A program made the position numbers and the translations under genes. Under the pieces are notes generated by a model. It did no database searches. It was not told the DNA's origin and saw only the letters and a program-made list of their open reading frames with translations. From Bog-473 sp963711065 (GTDB lineage: Bacteria; Actinomycetota; Acidimicrobiia; Acidimicrobiales; RAAP-2), in the NCBI GenBank assembly GCA_963711065.1, contig CAVQCO010000003.1, forward strand, positions 124,001 through 188,000: a DNA stretch of 64,000 nucleotides, in the 5' to 3' direction. Positions 24,294-33,460 of this stretch are shown one piece after another (positions within the stretch are counted from its first letter, which is position 1; every line of letters begins with the position of its first letter).

Positions 24294-25496
24294 TCAGACG
24301 TCGATCGGCAGCTTGGTGTAGCCGCGCACCGTGCTCGTGAACAGCGGGACGGCCTTGGCGCGGTCCACCGACCACTCGGGGAAGCGCTTCAGGGTCTCCT
24401 CCAGGGCGATCCTGCCCTCTGTCCGGGCGAGCGCAGCCCCCAGACAGAAGTGGATGCCGTACCCGAAGGACAGGTGGTGATCGATCTTGCGGTGGATGTC
24501 GAAGCGGTCGGCGTCAGGGAACGCCCGCTCGTCCCGCCCGGCCGACCCCGTGACCATCACGACCTTGGAGTTGGCCGGGATGGTCTGCCCGTGCACGGCG
24601 ACGTCGGCCGTGCACCAGCGGCTCTGCACGGGTGACGGTGCCTCGTAGCGCAGCAGCTCCTCCACCGCGTTGGGAATGAGGCCGGCATCGGCCGCCAGCT
24701 CGGCCCGCTGGCCCGGGTTGTCGTCGAGCGTCAGCGCCGCCCAGCCCAAGAGCCGCGCGACGGTCTCGGTGCCGGCGCTCCCGATCAGGAGCGCGAAGTT
24801 GACCGCCTGGTCCGTGGTGAGCCGGCGCAGCTCACCGTCCTCGTCGACGATCTCGCCGTTGAGGAGGTCGCTGAACATGTCGTCGCGCGGTTCCTTCTCG
24901 CGCTCGCGCAGGACGGAGGCCACGTACCCCTGGAGCTTCCCCATTGCCTCCGCCGACACCTCGTTGTACATCCCCTTCTCGGGGTCGAGATGGAAGGTCT
25001 CGTCGATCCACCCCCGGACCATGTCGCGGTCCTCCGGCGGCACGCCGAGCAGCGCGGCGATCACGTACGCCGGGACCCGCGCCCCGAAGTCCTGCACGTA
25101 GTCGAACGAGCTCCGGCCGGCGAGGCCGTCGAGCAGCCCGGCGCAGAGGCGCCGGATGTCGTCCTCGAGGAGGGCCATGCGGCGGGGCGTGAACGCCTTG
25201 GAGACGAGGCGGCGGTAGCGGGTGTGCTCGGGCGGGTCCATGAAGATCATGATCTCCATGTCGGTCGGCTCCGGGGCGATCATCTCCATCACGGTGCCGT
25301 GGGAGGAGCAGAAGGTCACGGGGTCGCGGCTGAAGGCGTCGACGTCGGCGAAGCGGCTCACCGCGTAGAAGTCGAATTCCTCGTTGTAGTAGAGCGGCGC
25401 CTCGTCACGCAGGCGGCGCCAGATCGGATGCGGGTCGACCTTGTACTTCTCGTTGAGCGGGTCCCAGGCCAACGGCTCGGTGTCGACAGCGGTCAT
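24294..25496 (-). CDS. Cytochrome P450
   Basis: 400 residues. I-helix AGTET at 241-245, K-helix ExxR (Glu280-Arg283), and heme loop FGYGIHFCLGAALAR with the thiolate Cys351; HTRYR at 91-95 is the C-helix heme-propionate contact. The motif set and length are those of soluble bacterial class I P450s needing ferredoxin; none is encoded nearby. It is the last gene of the operon TetR - ROK kinase - P450, nine bases after the kinase stop. Substrate unknown; many actinobacterial relatives hydroxylate steroids, terpenes or fatty acids. Confidence 0.95.
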   Translation of the reverse strand: MTAVDTEPLAWDPLNEKYKVDPHPIWRRLRDEAPLYYNEEFDFYAVSRFADVDAFSRDPVTFCSSHGTVMEMIAPEPTDMEIMIFMDPPEHTRYRRLVSKAFTPRRMALLEDDIRRLCAGLLDGLAGRSSFDYVQDFGARVPAYVIAALLGVPPEDRDMVRGWIDETFHLDPEKGMYNEVSAEAMGKLQGYVASVLREREKEPRDDMFSDLLNGEIVDEDGELRRLTTDQAVNFALLIGSAGTETVARLLGWAALTLDDNPGQRAELAADAGLIPNAVEELLRYEAPSPVQSRWCTADVAVHGQTIPANSKVVMVTGSAGRDERAFPDADRFDIHRKIDHHLSFGYGIHFCLGAALARTEGRIALEETLKRFPEWSVDRAKAVPLFTSTVRGYTKLPIDV

Positions 25497-25505
25497 GTGC
25501 TCCCT

Positions 25506-26354
25506 CTATATCGCGATGTGGTGCTCTTCCCAGAGCTTGATCCCGCCGAAGATGCCCGCCGCATTGTCCACCACGGTGATGCGCTCGAGCACGTCGCCCA
25601 GGTCGCGACGGTTGATCCGCTGCCCGTTGCCGCCGCCGATGAAGAGGTGGTCGAAGAACGTCATCGCATCGAAGTAGGCGATGGCCCGCTGCACCCGCTT
25701 GTTCCACCGCTTGTCCCCGATCTTCTTGCGGACCGGCTCGCCCAGCTGCTGGTTGAACGTCTCGCCCTTGCGGAACTCCAGGTGAGAGAACTCGAGGTGC
25801 GGCAGCAGGCGGCCGTCCATGAAGAAGGCCGTGCCGACGCCGGTGCCCAGCGTGAGCACCGCTTCGAAGCCCTTCCCCCCCACCACCGCGGCGCCCTGGA
25901 CGTCGGCGTCGTTGGCGACGCGGCACGGCCTACCGACGGACGCGGCGAGGGCGGAGGCCAGGTCGAAGTCGGACCACGCCTGGACGAGCCCGGGGACGAT
26001 CTCGGTGCCCGGGCCCCCCGTGGTCACGAAGTGCGGCGCACTGAGCACGTGGCCGTTGCGCACCATGCCCGGGAACCCGCACGACGTGCGGTCGGCCCCG
26101 GGGAGCTTGCCCGCCAGGCCCGTCAGCTTCTCGACGAGGGCGTCCGGCGGCATCGGGTAGCTCGTGGGGATCTTGACCCGGTCGGCGACGATCGTCCCGG
26201 CCGCGTCGAGCACGTTGGCCTTGAGCCCCGTCCCGCCGACGTCGAAGCACAGCGTGTAGGGGTGCTCATAGGCCGTGTCCGCGGTCGTTGCCTCCACGGG
26301 GGTGACTGTAGCGAAGCCCGGTTCCGGGTGGTCCGGCGGAACCGGTCCCGTCAT
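25506..26354 (-). CDS. ROK-family kinase, polyphosphate-glucokinase-like
   Basis: 282 residues. Phosphate-binding DVGGTGLKANVLD near residue 38, then GFPGMV, the sugar-binding ANDADVQGAA and the second phosphate motif LGTGVGTAFF are those of polyphosphate/ATP glucokinases of the ROK family. The catalytic Asp is in ANDAD. Residues LLPHLEFSHLEFRKGETF replace part of the usual zinc-binding region, as in PPGKs. The ATG overlaps the upstream TetR stop in ATGA, and the P450 follows. A glucokinase between a regulator and a P450 is unexpected; it may phosphorylate a sugar-like substrate or be a passenger. Confidence 0.8.
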   Translation of the reverse strand: MTGPVPPDHPEPGFATVTPVEATTADTAYEHPYTLCFDVGGTGLKANVLDAAGTIVADRVKIPTSYPMPPDALVEKLTGLAGKLPGADRTSCGFPGMVRNGHVLSAPHFVTTGGPGTEIVPGLVQAWSDFDLASALAASVGRPCRVANDADVQGAAVVGGKGFEAVLTLGTGVGTAFFMDGRLLPHLEFSHLEFRKGETFNQQLGEPVRKKIGDKRWNKRVQRAIAYFDAMTFFDHLFIGGGNGQRINRRDLGDVLERITVVDNAAGIFGGIKLWEEHHIAI

Positions 26355-26956
26355 CCCTTGAGGACGTCCTTGACGATCTCGCGGAGCAGCCCACCCAATT
26401 CCTCGTTGGAGGAGTCCGCGAACGCGTCGCCCGAGAGGAGCAGCCCCGAGAACACGATGCCGACCGAGGCGGCCATCTGCACCCGGTCGCGCAGGGGCAC
26501 CCGGGAGTCCGCCAGCACCCGGCGGAACTGGTTCTGGATGTCCTCGTGCTCGGCGTCGTGGTCCTTGCGGTGGAGCTTCTCGAGTGCGGCCTGGTTCCGC
26601 TCGTGCATCAGGAAGAGCTTGCGCTGGGCCAGCATCTGGTCGACGACGATGTCGAGCAGCGCGCCCCACTGCGCCAGGGTCACCGGCTCCTCCCCCATCT
26701 GCATGAGGGCCTCGCGCCCCACCTCGTGCAGCCGCATGTGCAACGCCAGGAGGATGTCGTCCTTCGACGTGAAGTGGTAGTAGAGCGCCGCCTTGGTCAC
26801 CCCGAGGTTCTCGGCGATCTGCCGCAGGCTGGTGCCGTCGAACCCCTGCTCGATGAAGAGGTCGAGCGACACATCGAGGATGCGCTCCCTGGTGTTGCCC
26901 GAGGCCACGTCGGGGACCGGGAGGTCCTCGGCGGCGTGGGGTGCGGTCTGGGTCAT
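26351..26956 (-). CDS. TetR-family regulator
   Basis: 201 residues from the ATG at 26956. N-terminal HTH: RILDVSLDLFIEQGFDGTSL followed by AENLGVTKAALYYHFTSKDD, a strong TetR signature. The ligand domain carries HERNQAALEKL. First gene of the operon with the ROK kinase and P450 and divergent from the ABC transporter at 27054, so it may control both directions from the 97-bp gap. The longer in-frame start would cover that promoter gap. Confidence 0.92.
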   Translation of the reverse strand: MTQTAPHAAEDLPVPDVASGNTRERILDVSLDLFIEQGFDGTSLRQIAENLGVTKAALYYHFTSKDDILLALHMRLHEVGREALMQMGEEPVTLAQWGALLDIVVDQMLAQRKLFLMHERNQAALEKLHRKDHDAEHEDIQNQFRRVLADSRVPLRDRVQMAASVGIVFSGLLLSGDAFADSSNEELGGLLREIVKDVLKG

Positions 26957-27053
26957 CTCGTTGAGTACTCTACTTGACGACCGGTTAGGCGGCCCGTACG
27001 GTGACGCGCCTGATCCGTGGATTACTGACCGACAGGTAAGGAAGCTGCCGACC

Positions 27054-28111
27054 ATGGCTGACGAGGCGATGATCCAGGCCGAGGGGCTCGAGAAGCGCTA
27101 CGGCGACACCCAGGCCCTGGCGGGCGTCGACTTCTCGGTCTCGGCGGGCACCATCCTCGGCCTGCTCGGGCCCAACGGGGCGGGCAAGACGACGGCGGTG
27201 CGGATCCTGACCACGCTCGCCCTCCCCGACGCCGGGCGGGCGACGGTGGCCGGCATCGACGTGGTGCAGCAGCCGGGCGAGGTGCGCCGCCACATCGGCG
27301 TCGCCGCACAGGACGCCACGCTCGACCCGCTGCTGACGGGCCGGCAGAACCTCGTCCTCGTGGGCGAGCTGTCGGACATGGGCCGGGCGGCGTCACGGTC
27401 CCGGGCCGCCGAGCTGCTCGCCCAGTTCGAGATCTCCGACGCAGCCGACCGGGTCCTCAAGGGCTACTCGGGCGGCATGCGCCGGCGCCTGGACCTGGCG
27501 GCGTCGCTGATGACGCGGCCGCCGGTGCTGTTCCTCGACGAGCCGACGACGGGGCTCGACCCGACCAGCCGCCAGCGCGTGTGGGAGGCCATCCGGGAGC
27601 TGCTGGGCGAGGGGGTCACCGTGCTGCTGACGACGCAGTATCTCGACGAGGCCGACGCCCTGGCCCACCGCATCGTCGTGGTCGACCACGGACGCGTCAT
27701 CGCGGACGGGACACCGCTGGAGCTCAAGCAGGCCAGCCGCAGCGCCCACCTGGAGGTGACGCTGGCGGCGGCGCACCCCGACGCGGTGGCCGCGATCGCG
27801 CCGCTGGTGGCCGGACGCGTCCACGTGGACGAGGACGGCTTCCGGCTGAGCGCCGGCGTCGACGCGGCGCCCGGGCTGGCGACGGCGGTGGTGCGGGCGC
27901 TCGACGCGGCCGGGGTGCTGGTGGACAACATCGAGGTGCGCCAGCCGTCGCTCGACGACGTGTTCTTCTCGCTCACGGGCGGGCACCTCGAGACCGACGA
28001 GGAGCCGAGGGCGCCGAGGACGGCGACGGCGGGGCCGGCCGGAGCGACGCTGCGACAGGACGCGACGGCGACGGCGACGGCCGGCACGAGCTGGAGGGAG
28101 CGCGCGCATGA
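27054..28111 (+). CDS. ABC transporter ATPase, DrrA-like, frameshift near the end
   Basis: Walker A (GPNGAGKTT, near residue 42), signature YSGGMRRRLDLAASL, Walker B VLFLDEPTTGLDP, switch region TTQYLDEAD and the DrrA-type C-terminal domain with PSLDDVFFSLTG. These ATPases drive export of drugs or lipids. In the frame of the start no stop occurs until 28880, which would overlap the whole permease; in the adjacent frame TGA at 28109-28111 overlaps the permease ATG in ATGA. A one-base shift in the low-complexity tail near 27980 is therefore likely. Divergent from the TetR gene. Confidence 0.85.
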
Positions 28112-28965
28112 CGACGACCACGCTGGCCCCGACGAGGACGACTGCCCGCGGGCCGCGATCCTCCGGACGACTGCTCGGCCCGGTGGCCGACACCTGGGCG
28201 ATGACACGGCGCAACCTCGTCCACATCTCGCGCGAGCCCATGCAGCTCTCGGACGTGACGCTCCAGCCCCTGCTCTTCACCGTGCTCTTCGTCTTCATCT
28301 TCGGCGGCGCCATCCCGATCCCCGGCGGCGGGAGCTACGTCGACTTCCTGCTGGCCGGCATCCTGGCGCTGAACCTCGTCACCTCGACCATGGGCACCGC
28401 GGTCGGTCTCAGCACCGACCTGCACGAGGGCATGATCGACCGCTTCCGCACGCTGCCCATGTGGCGCTCCGCCGTGCTGGTCGGGCGGTCGATGGCGGAC
28501 CTCCTGACCTCGTTCCTGTGCGCCCTCATCGTGGGCGTGACCGGTCTCGCCGTCGGGTGGCGGCCCGGGGCCTCGTACGTCTCGATCGTCGGTGGCTTCG
28601 CCTTGGTCCTCTTCTTCGCCTACGCCATCTCGTGGGTGGTCGCCTGCGTCGGCATGAACTCGAAGAGCCCCGAGTCGGCCGCCTCGTTCGGCTTCATCGT
28701 GCTGTTCCCGATGACCTTCGTCTCCAACGCCATGGTCCCCACCCAGCACATGCCCGGGTGGCTGCAGGCGATCGCCACCTGGAACCCGGTCAGCGCGGTG
28801 GTGGCCGGCACCCGCGTCCTGTGGGGCAACCCGAACCCGTCGGGGACGATCCAGGCCTGGCCGATGCAGCACCCGATTGAGGCGGCGCTGATCTGGTCGG
28901 TGGCGATCCTGGCCCTGGCCGCCCCGTTGGCGGCGCACTTCTTCAAGCGGCGCACGACGGAGTAG
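28108..28965 (+). CDS. ABC-2 type permease, DrrB-like
   Basis: 285 residues, six hydrophobic segments, with family features: VTLQPLLFTVLFVFIFGGAI in the first helix, LAGILALNLVTSTMGTAVGL, DRFRTLPMWRSAV in the coupling loop, and FPMTFVSNAMVPTQHMPGWL before the last helices. It forms the membrane half of an exporter with the ATPase at 27054. Its function may be efflux of a hydrophobic product, possibly under the adjacent TetR regulator. Confidence 0.9.
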   Translation: MTTTTLAPTRTTARGPRSSGRLLGPVADTWAMTRRNLVHISREPMQLSDVTLQPLLFTVLFVFIFGGAIPIPGGGSYVDFLLAGILALNLVTSTMGTAVGLSTDLHEGMIDRFRTLPMWRSAVLVGRSMADLLTSFLCALIVGVTGLAVGWRPGASYVSIVGGFALVLFFAYAISWVVACVGMNSKSPESAASFGFIVLFPMTFVSNAMVPTQHMPGWLQAIATWNPVSAVVAGTRVLWGNPNPSGTIQAWPMQHPIEAALIWSVAILALAAPLAAHFFKRRTTE

Positions 28966-29032
28966 CGCCCCGAGGACCACCCACGGGACCCGTCGGCCGA
29001 CTCCGACCGGCTCGTGCGCAAGACTGCATGCC

Positions 29033-30385
29033 GTGGTCGATGTCCAGACCCGCTACACGCGCCGCGACGGCGTCAACATCGCCTACCGGGTGGTCGGCAG
29101 CGGCGACGTGGACCTGCTCTGGTACTCCGGAGCGCCCCTCCTGCCGATGGAGAGCATCGAGGACGAGCCGCACTACGCGCGGTTCCTGGACGGGCTCGCC
29201 TCGTTCACGCGCGTGGTCCAGTTCGATGCCCGCGGCATCGGGCTCTCGGACCCCACCTCGCCGTCGGACCCCCCCACGCTGGAGCAGTGGGTGGACGACG
29301 CCGTCGCCGTGCTCGACGCCGTCGGATGTCGCGACGTCGCCGTGCTGGCGCCGCGGGACGCCACGTTGACGGCCGTCATTCTGGCCACGCGGCATCCCGA
29401 ACGGGTCGCCCGCCTGATCGTCATCAACGGGTTCGCGCGGACCCGCCGCGCCGACGACTACCCGTTCGGCATCCCGGACCGGGTGGTGGACGCCTTCCTG
29501 GCCTCCAACACCGATCCCACCAGGGAGCGCGAGGAGGGGCCGACGGATCCTTTCCTCAGTTACGCCGCCCCCAGCGTCGCCGGCAATGCCGAGTTCCGGC
29601 GCTGGTGGGAACGCTCCGGCCGGCAGGGAGCGAGCCCGGCCACCGCCCAGGCGATCCTGACCATCGGCTTGAACACCGACGTCCGGCCGCTCCTCGACCT
29701 GGTCCGGGCACCGACCCTGGTCCTGCAGAACCGCGACACCTTCATGTACCGGGCCGACCACGGTCGCTACCTGGCCGAGCACATCGCCGGCGCCCGCTAC
29801 GCCGAGGTCCCCGGCGTCGACACGTTCTTCTGGGTCGGCGACACGACCGGAATGCTCGACGAGATCGAGAGGTTTCTCGGCGCCCGGCGGGCGCCGACCC
29901 TCGACCGGACCCTCGCCACCGTCGTGTTCACCGACATCGTCCGGTCGACCGAGTCGCTGGCCGACGTCGGAGATCGACGCTGGCGCGAGCTCCTCGATCG
30001 CCACGATGCGCTGGTACGCCGCGAGATCGAACGCGTCCGGGGGCGCCTGGTCAAGGCCACCGGTGACGGCGCGCTCGCCGTGTTCGACGGACCGGCGCGC
30101 GCCGTGGCGTGCGCCTGCGCCATCCGGGACGGCGCGGCCCAACTCGGCCTCGGCATCCGGGCCGGCGTCCACACGGGCGAGATCGAGCGGCGCGGCGACG
30201 ACGTCGCCGGGATGGCCGTGCACATCGCGGCCCGGGTCGAGGCGCTGGCGCAACCGGGGGAGGTCCTGGTCTCGCGGACGGTGGCCGACCTGGTCGTCGG
30301 CTCGGGCCTCGAGTTCGCAGACCGTGGCGCACACGAGCTGAAGGGGGTGCCCGGCACCTGGCAGCTCTTCGCCGTCGTGACCTGA
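29033..30385 (+). CDS. Alpha/beta-hydrolase-fold protein fused to class III cyclase
   Basis: 450 residues from a GTG. Residues 10-280 have the hydrolase fold (VVQFDARGIGLSD; final FFWVGDT region), but the nucleophile elbow reads VLAPRDATL instead of GxSxG, so it is probably not an esterase. Residues 285-450 are a class III cyclase domain: FTDIVRSTESL (first metal Asp), KATGDGALAVFDG (second Asp), then GMAVHIAARVEAL and FADRGAHELKGV. Such fusions may sense a small molecule in the hydrolase cleft and make or bind cyclic nucleotide. The amidase gene follows after 18 bp. Confidence 0.88.
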   Translation: MVDVQTRYTRRDGVNIAYRVVGSGDVDLLWYSGAPLLPMESIEDEPHYARFLDGLASFTRVVQFDARGIGLSDPTSPSDPPTLEQWVDDAVAVLDAVGCRDVAVLAPRDATLTAVILATRHPERVARLIVINGFARTRRADDYPFGIPDRVVDAFLASNTDPTREREEGPTDPFLSYAAPSVAGNAEFRRWWERSGRQGASPATAQAILTIGLNTDVRPLLDLVRAPTLVLQNRDTFMYRADHGRYLAEHIAGARYAEVPGVDTFFWVGDTTGMLDEIERFLGARRAPTLDRTLATVVFTDIVRSTESLADVGDRRWRELLDRHDALVRREIERVRGRLVKATGDGALAVFDGPARAVACACAIRDGAAQLGLGIRAGVHTGEIERRGDDVAGMAVHIAARVEALAQPGEVLVSRTVADLVVGSGLEFADRGAHELKGVPGTWQLFAVVT

Positions 30386-30403
30386 GCGGTAGCGTGCGTA
30401 GCC

Positions 30404-31816
30404 GTGACGGGAGAACCTTGGCTTGGTGACGCCTGCTCCCTGGTCGACGCCTTGCGGGCCGGGACGATCTCGCCGACCGAGGCGCTCGAGGGCTCGCTCG
30501 GCGCTATCGCCGCGTCGCAGCTCAACGCGGTGTGCTTCCTCGACGAGGAGGGGGCGCGGGAGGCCGCCGCGTCGGCCGACGTGCGGCTGCCCTTCGGCGG
30601 GGTGCCCATGGGCGTCAAGGAGCTCGACCCGGTGCGGGGCTGGCCCCTGACGGAGGCGTCGCTGGTGCATGCGGACCGCGTCTCGGACCACGACGGGACC
30701 ATGACGGCGCGGCTGCGCGAGGCCGGTGCCGTGCTGGTCGGGCAGACCACCGCCTCGGAGTTCGGCGGCATCAACTGCACCTTCACGCGTCTGCACGGCG
30801 CCACCTCGAACCCCTACGACCTGGCGCGCACGCCGGGCGGGTCGTCAGGCGGGTCGGCCGCGTCGGTGGCGGGGGGCCTCCTCCCCATCTGCACGGGCGG
30901 CGACGGGGGCGGGTCCATCCGGATCCCGGCCGGGTTCACGGGGCTCTTCGGCCTCAAGGCCACGTTCGGGCGCATCCCCAAGGGACCGCACACCGAGATC
31001 GAGCCGCTGACCGCGGTCATCGGCTGCCTGTCCCGGTCGGTGCGCGACACCGCGCGCTGGTACGACGTCTGCAACGGGCACGACGAGTACGACCCGTTCT
31101 CGCTGCCCCGGGTGGAGGGGTGGGAGGCCGGGCTCGGCCACCAGGACCTCCGGGGCCGGCGCGTGGCGGTCTCCCCCGACCTCGGTGCAGCGGTGATCGC
31201 GTCGGGCGTGCGGGAGAAGGTCGAGGAGGCGGCGGGCCTCCTGATCGAGGACGCCGGCCTCGAGCGGGTCGACGTCCCCATTGCGCTGCCCCGCGGGGGT
31301 CTCGAGTGGGCGCTCGCCGGCACGGCGAGCCTGCTGGTGGGCCTCGGCGACCTCTACCCCGCCTGCGAGCCCGAGCTGACGCCCGAGATCATGCTGGCGG
31401 CCAACATCGCCACCAACCACTTCAACGTCGAGACCGCGAAGAACATCGAGGCGTTCCGGCGTTCCCTCATCGTGCAGATGGCGCAGATCTTCGAGCAGGT
31501 GGACTTCGTGGTGTGCGCGACGAACCCCGACGTCGCCTTCGGCGCGCAGGGACCGATGCCGACCACGGTCGATGGCGTCGACCTCATCGCCGAGCACGGG
31601 TTCGAGACGGCGGTGGGGAACAACGGGGCGCTGACCATCCCCGCCAACACCACCGGGCACCCGGCCGTGGCCATCCCGGCGGGCCTGGTCGACGGGCTGC
31701 CCGTGTCCTTGCAGGTCATCGGCCGCCGCCACGCGGAGCAGCTCCTGCTCGACCTCGCCCGGACCGTCGAGCGGGAGCGCCCCTGGCCCCTGGTGGCACC
31801 GGCGGCGCCGGTCTGA
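30404..31816 (+). CDS. Amidase signature-family hydrolase
   Basis: 470 residues from a GTG. The Ser-cisSer-Lys triad is present: Lys in MGVKELD (about 72), cis-Ser in GGSSGGSAAS and nucleophile Ser in GGDGGGSIRIPA. The conserved order and length match bacterial amidases (GatA-like but not in a gatCAB set). It hydrolyses amide bonds of an unknown substrate. The 18-bp gap to the cyclase fusion suggests a shared transcript. Intact. Confidence 0.92.
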   Translation: MTGEPWLGDACSLVDALRAGTISPTEALEGSLGAIAASQLNAVCFLDEEGAREAAASADVRLPFGGVPMGVKELDPVRGWPLTEASLVHADRVSDHDGTMTARLREAGAVLVGQTTASEFGGINCTFTRLHGATSNPYDLARTPGGSSGGSAASVAGGLLPICTGGDGGGSIRIPAGFTGLFGLKATFGRIPKGPHTEIEPLTAVIGCLSRSVRDTARWYDVCNGHDEYDPFSLPRVEGWEAGLGHQDLRGRRVAVSPDLGAAVIASGVREKVEEAAGLLIEDAGLERVDVPIALPRGGLEWALAGTASLLVGLGDLYPACEPELTPEIMLAANIATNHFNVETAKNIEAFRRSLIVQMAQIFEQVDFVVCATNPDVAFGAQGPMPTTVDGVDLIAEHGFETAVGNNGALTIPANTTGHPAVAIPAGLVDGLPVSLQVIGRRHAEQLLLDLARTVERERPWPLVAPAAPV

Positions 31817-31926
31817 GGAAGACGCGAGCACCCGATCTGACCACGGATTTTGTTGATGCGTTGAGACTTTCTGTGACTTTCGGTTCCTGTGTTTCAACGA
31901 GCGTTTGACCTATCTTGAATCGACAC

Positions 31927-33435
31927 ATGGGGGAGGAGATGCTCTTCACAGTTGCCGGCTCTGTCGTCATGCCGGCGCAGATGATCTCGCTCGAGGAAGC
32001 GGGCCTCGAGGAGCGCGCTGATCTTCAGGAGTGGGTCCTCTCCAACCCCGCCATCCTGGGCGCCGCCGTGAAGGTCGTCACGTTCGAGCTCGAAGGACTG
32101 CCGGCCGCCGTCGGCACGTCCCGCGACCGCATCTCGGTGCTCGGGCTGGGGGCCGACGGCCGCCTCGTCGTCGCCGAGCTCAAGAGCGGCCGCGCACCCG
32201 ACTCCGAGGTCGCCGCCATCAAGTACGCCGCCATGGCCAGTCGCACCCTCCCCGAGTCCCTGGCCGACCACTACGCCCGGTTCCAGTCGCGGCGGCAGTC
32301 CCCCATGACGGCCGACGAGGCCCTCGCCGAGCTCCAGGCCCATGCCCCCGACCTCTCGCAGGAGACGCTGCGCCGGCCCCGCATCGTGCTGCTGGCCAGG
32401 GACTTCTCGCCCATGCTCACCGCCAGCGTCGTCTGGCTGAGCGAGATGGGCCTCGACATCGCCCTCGTGCAGATCAGCGCCTTCCGGTCCTACGTCTACG
32501 GCCAGGCCGGCAGCGGCAACGTGCCCATGATCTCGGTCGGCCAGCTCTACCCGCTGCGCGAGGTCGAGGAGTTCACCATCAGCCCGGAGCGCCAGCTGGC
32601 CAAGGAGATGGCCGACTCGAAGCGGCGCGTCCAGGACGCCAGCACCGTGCGGCGCCTCGTCACCTCGGAGTCGGTGGCCGAGGGCACGATCTTCACCTTC
32701 GCCCCCCGCAGCGACATCAGCTTCGAGCTGCGGACCCAGCTCGACGATTGGCTGAACGCCGACCCGGCCCGGCGGACGGCGCACTGGCAGAACAGCCTGA
32801 GCGCGCCGCTGGTGTGGGACGCCGACAAGGCGTCGTACACGCCGGTGGGGCTGGTGCGCCACATCGTCGAGCTGGCCACCGGGGTCAGCGGCGACTTCTT
32901 CGGCTCGCAGTGGTGGCGCGACTCGGCCGGATGGACCATGGCCGAGCTGGCCGGACCCCTGAGCGGCGGCAAGGGAGCGCTCTACCGCGAGTTCTGGTCG
33001 CGCTGGCTCGACCGCGTGCGGATCGACCACGGCCACTGGACCCAGATGTCGACGCTGCCGGCGCAGAACTTCATCACCCTGCCGTCGCCGATCAAGGGCA
33101 CGCACTACGGGCTCGCGTTCGCGGCCGGTGGCCGGCTGCGCTCCGAGCTCTACATCGACCTCGGCTCCCAGGAGGCGAGCACGGCGCAGTTCGAGATGAT
33201 CCACTCCCAGCGCGAGATGATGGAGGCGGAGTACGGCGGGACGCTCTCGTGGGAGCGCCTGCCCGACCGGGCCGCCTTCCGCATCGCCGACTACAGCGAG
33301 GGCGAGGTGACCACCGTCGAGGACCACGCCTTCTACATCGACTGGATGATCGACTCCCAGGAGCGGTTGCGCCAGGCGGTCGACAGCTTCCTGCGCAGCG
33401 GCCAGCCCTGGCCCGACGGCTTCGACCGGCGCTGA
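31927..33435 (+). CDS. DUF4268 protein with NucS/PD-(D/E)XK-like N-terminus
   Basis: 502 residues from the ATG at 31927; TTG 31915 and ATG 31939 are alternatives. Residues 20-110 read like a restriction-type nuclease core: DLQEWVLSNPAILG, then GADGRLVVAELKSGRA with an E-x-K. The C-terminal 150 residues (LRSELYIDLGS; EYGGTLSWERLPDRAAFRIADY) match DUF4268. Related proteins occur singly in many bacteria and are suspected to act on DNA in repair or defence. It has its own AT-richer upstream region (31817-31926) and converges with the ABC permease gene. Biochemical role unproven. Confidence 0.7.
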   Translation: MGEEMLFTVAGSVVMPAQMISLEEAGLEERADLQEWVLSNPAILGAAVKVVTFELEGLPAAVGTSRDRISVLGLGADGRLVVAELKSGRAPDSEVAAIKYAAMASRTLPESLADHYARFQSRRQSPMTADEALAELQAHAPDLSQETLRRPRIVLLARDFSPMLTASVVWLSEMGLDIALVQISAFRSYVYGQAGSGNVPMISVGQLYPLREVEEFTISPERQLAKEMADSKRRVQDASTVRRLVTSESVAEGTIFTFAPRSDISFELRTQLDDWLNADPARRTAHWQNSLSAPLVWDADKASYTPVGLVRHIVELATGVSGDFFGSQWWRDSAGWTMAELAGPLSGGKGALYREFWSRWLDRVRIDHGHWTQMSTLPAQNFITLPSPIKGTHYGLAFAAGGRLRSELYIDLGSQEASTAQFEMIHSQREMMEAEYGGTLSWERLPDRAAFRIADYSEGEVTTVEDHAFYIDWMIDSQERLRQAVDSFLRSGQPWPDGFDRR

Positions 33436-33460
33436 CGCCGGCGGCCGGCGGCGGTCCCCG

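Noticed and set aside
28112..28880. Possible continuation of the ABC ATPase frame across the permease gene
   Set aside because: The extension is Arg/His-rich without similarity and would bury the whole permease; the ATGA stop-start overlap in the next frame explains the layout better.
28943..30796. 617-codon minus-strand frame
   Set aside because: It covers the cyclase fusion and part of the amidase, both with clear catalytic motifs; the antisense frame has no recognisable family.
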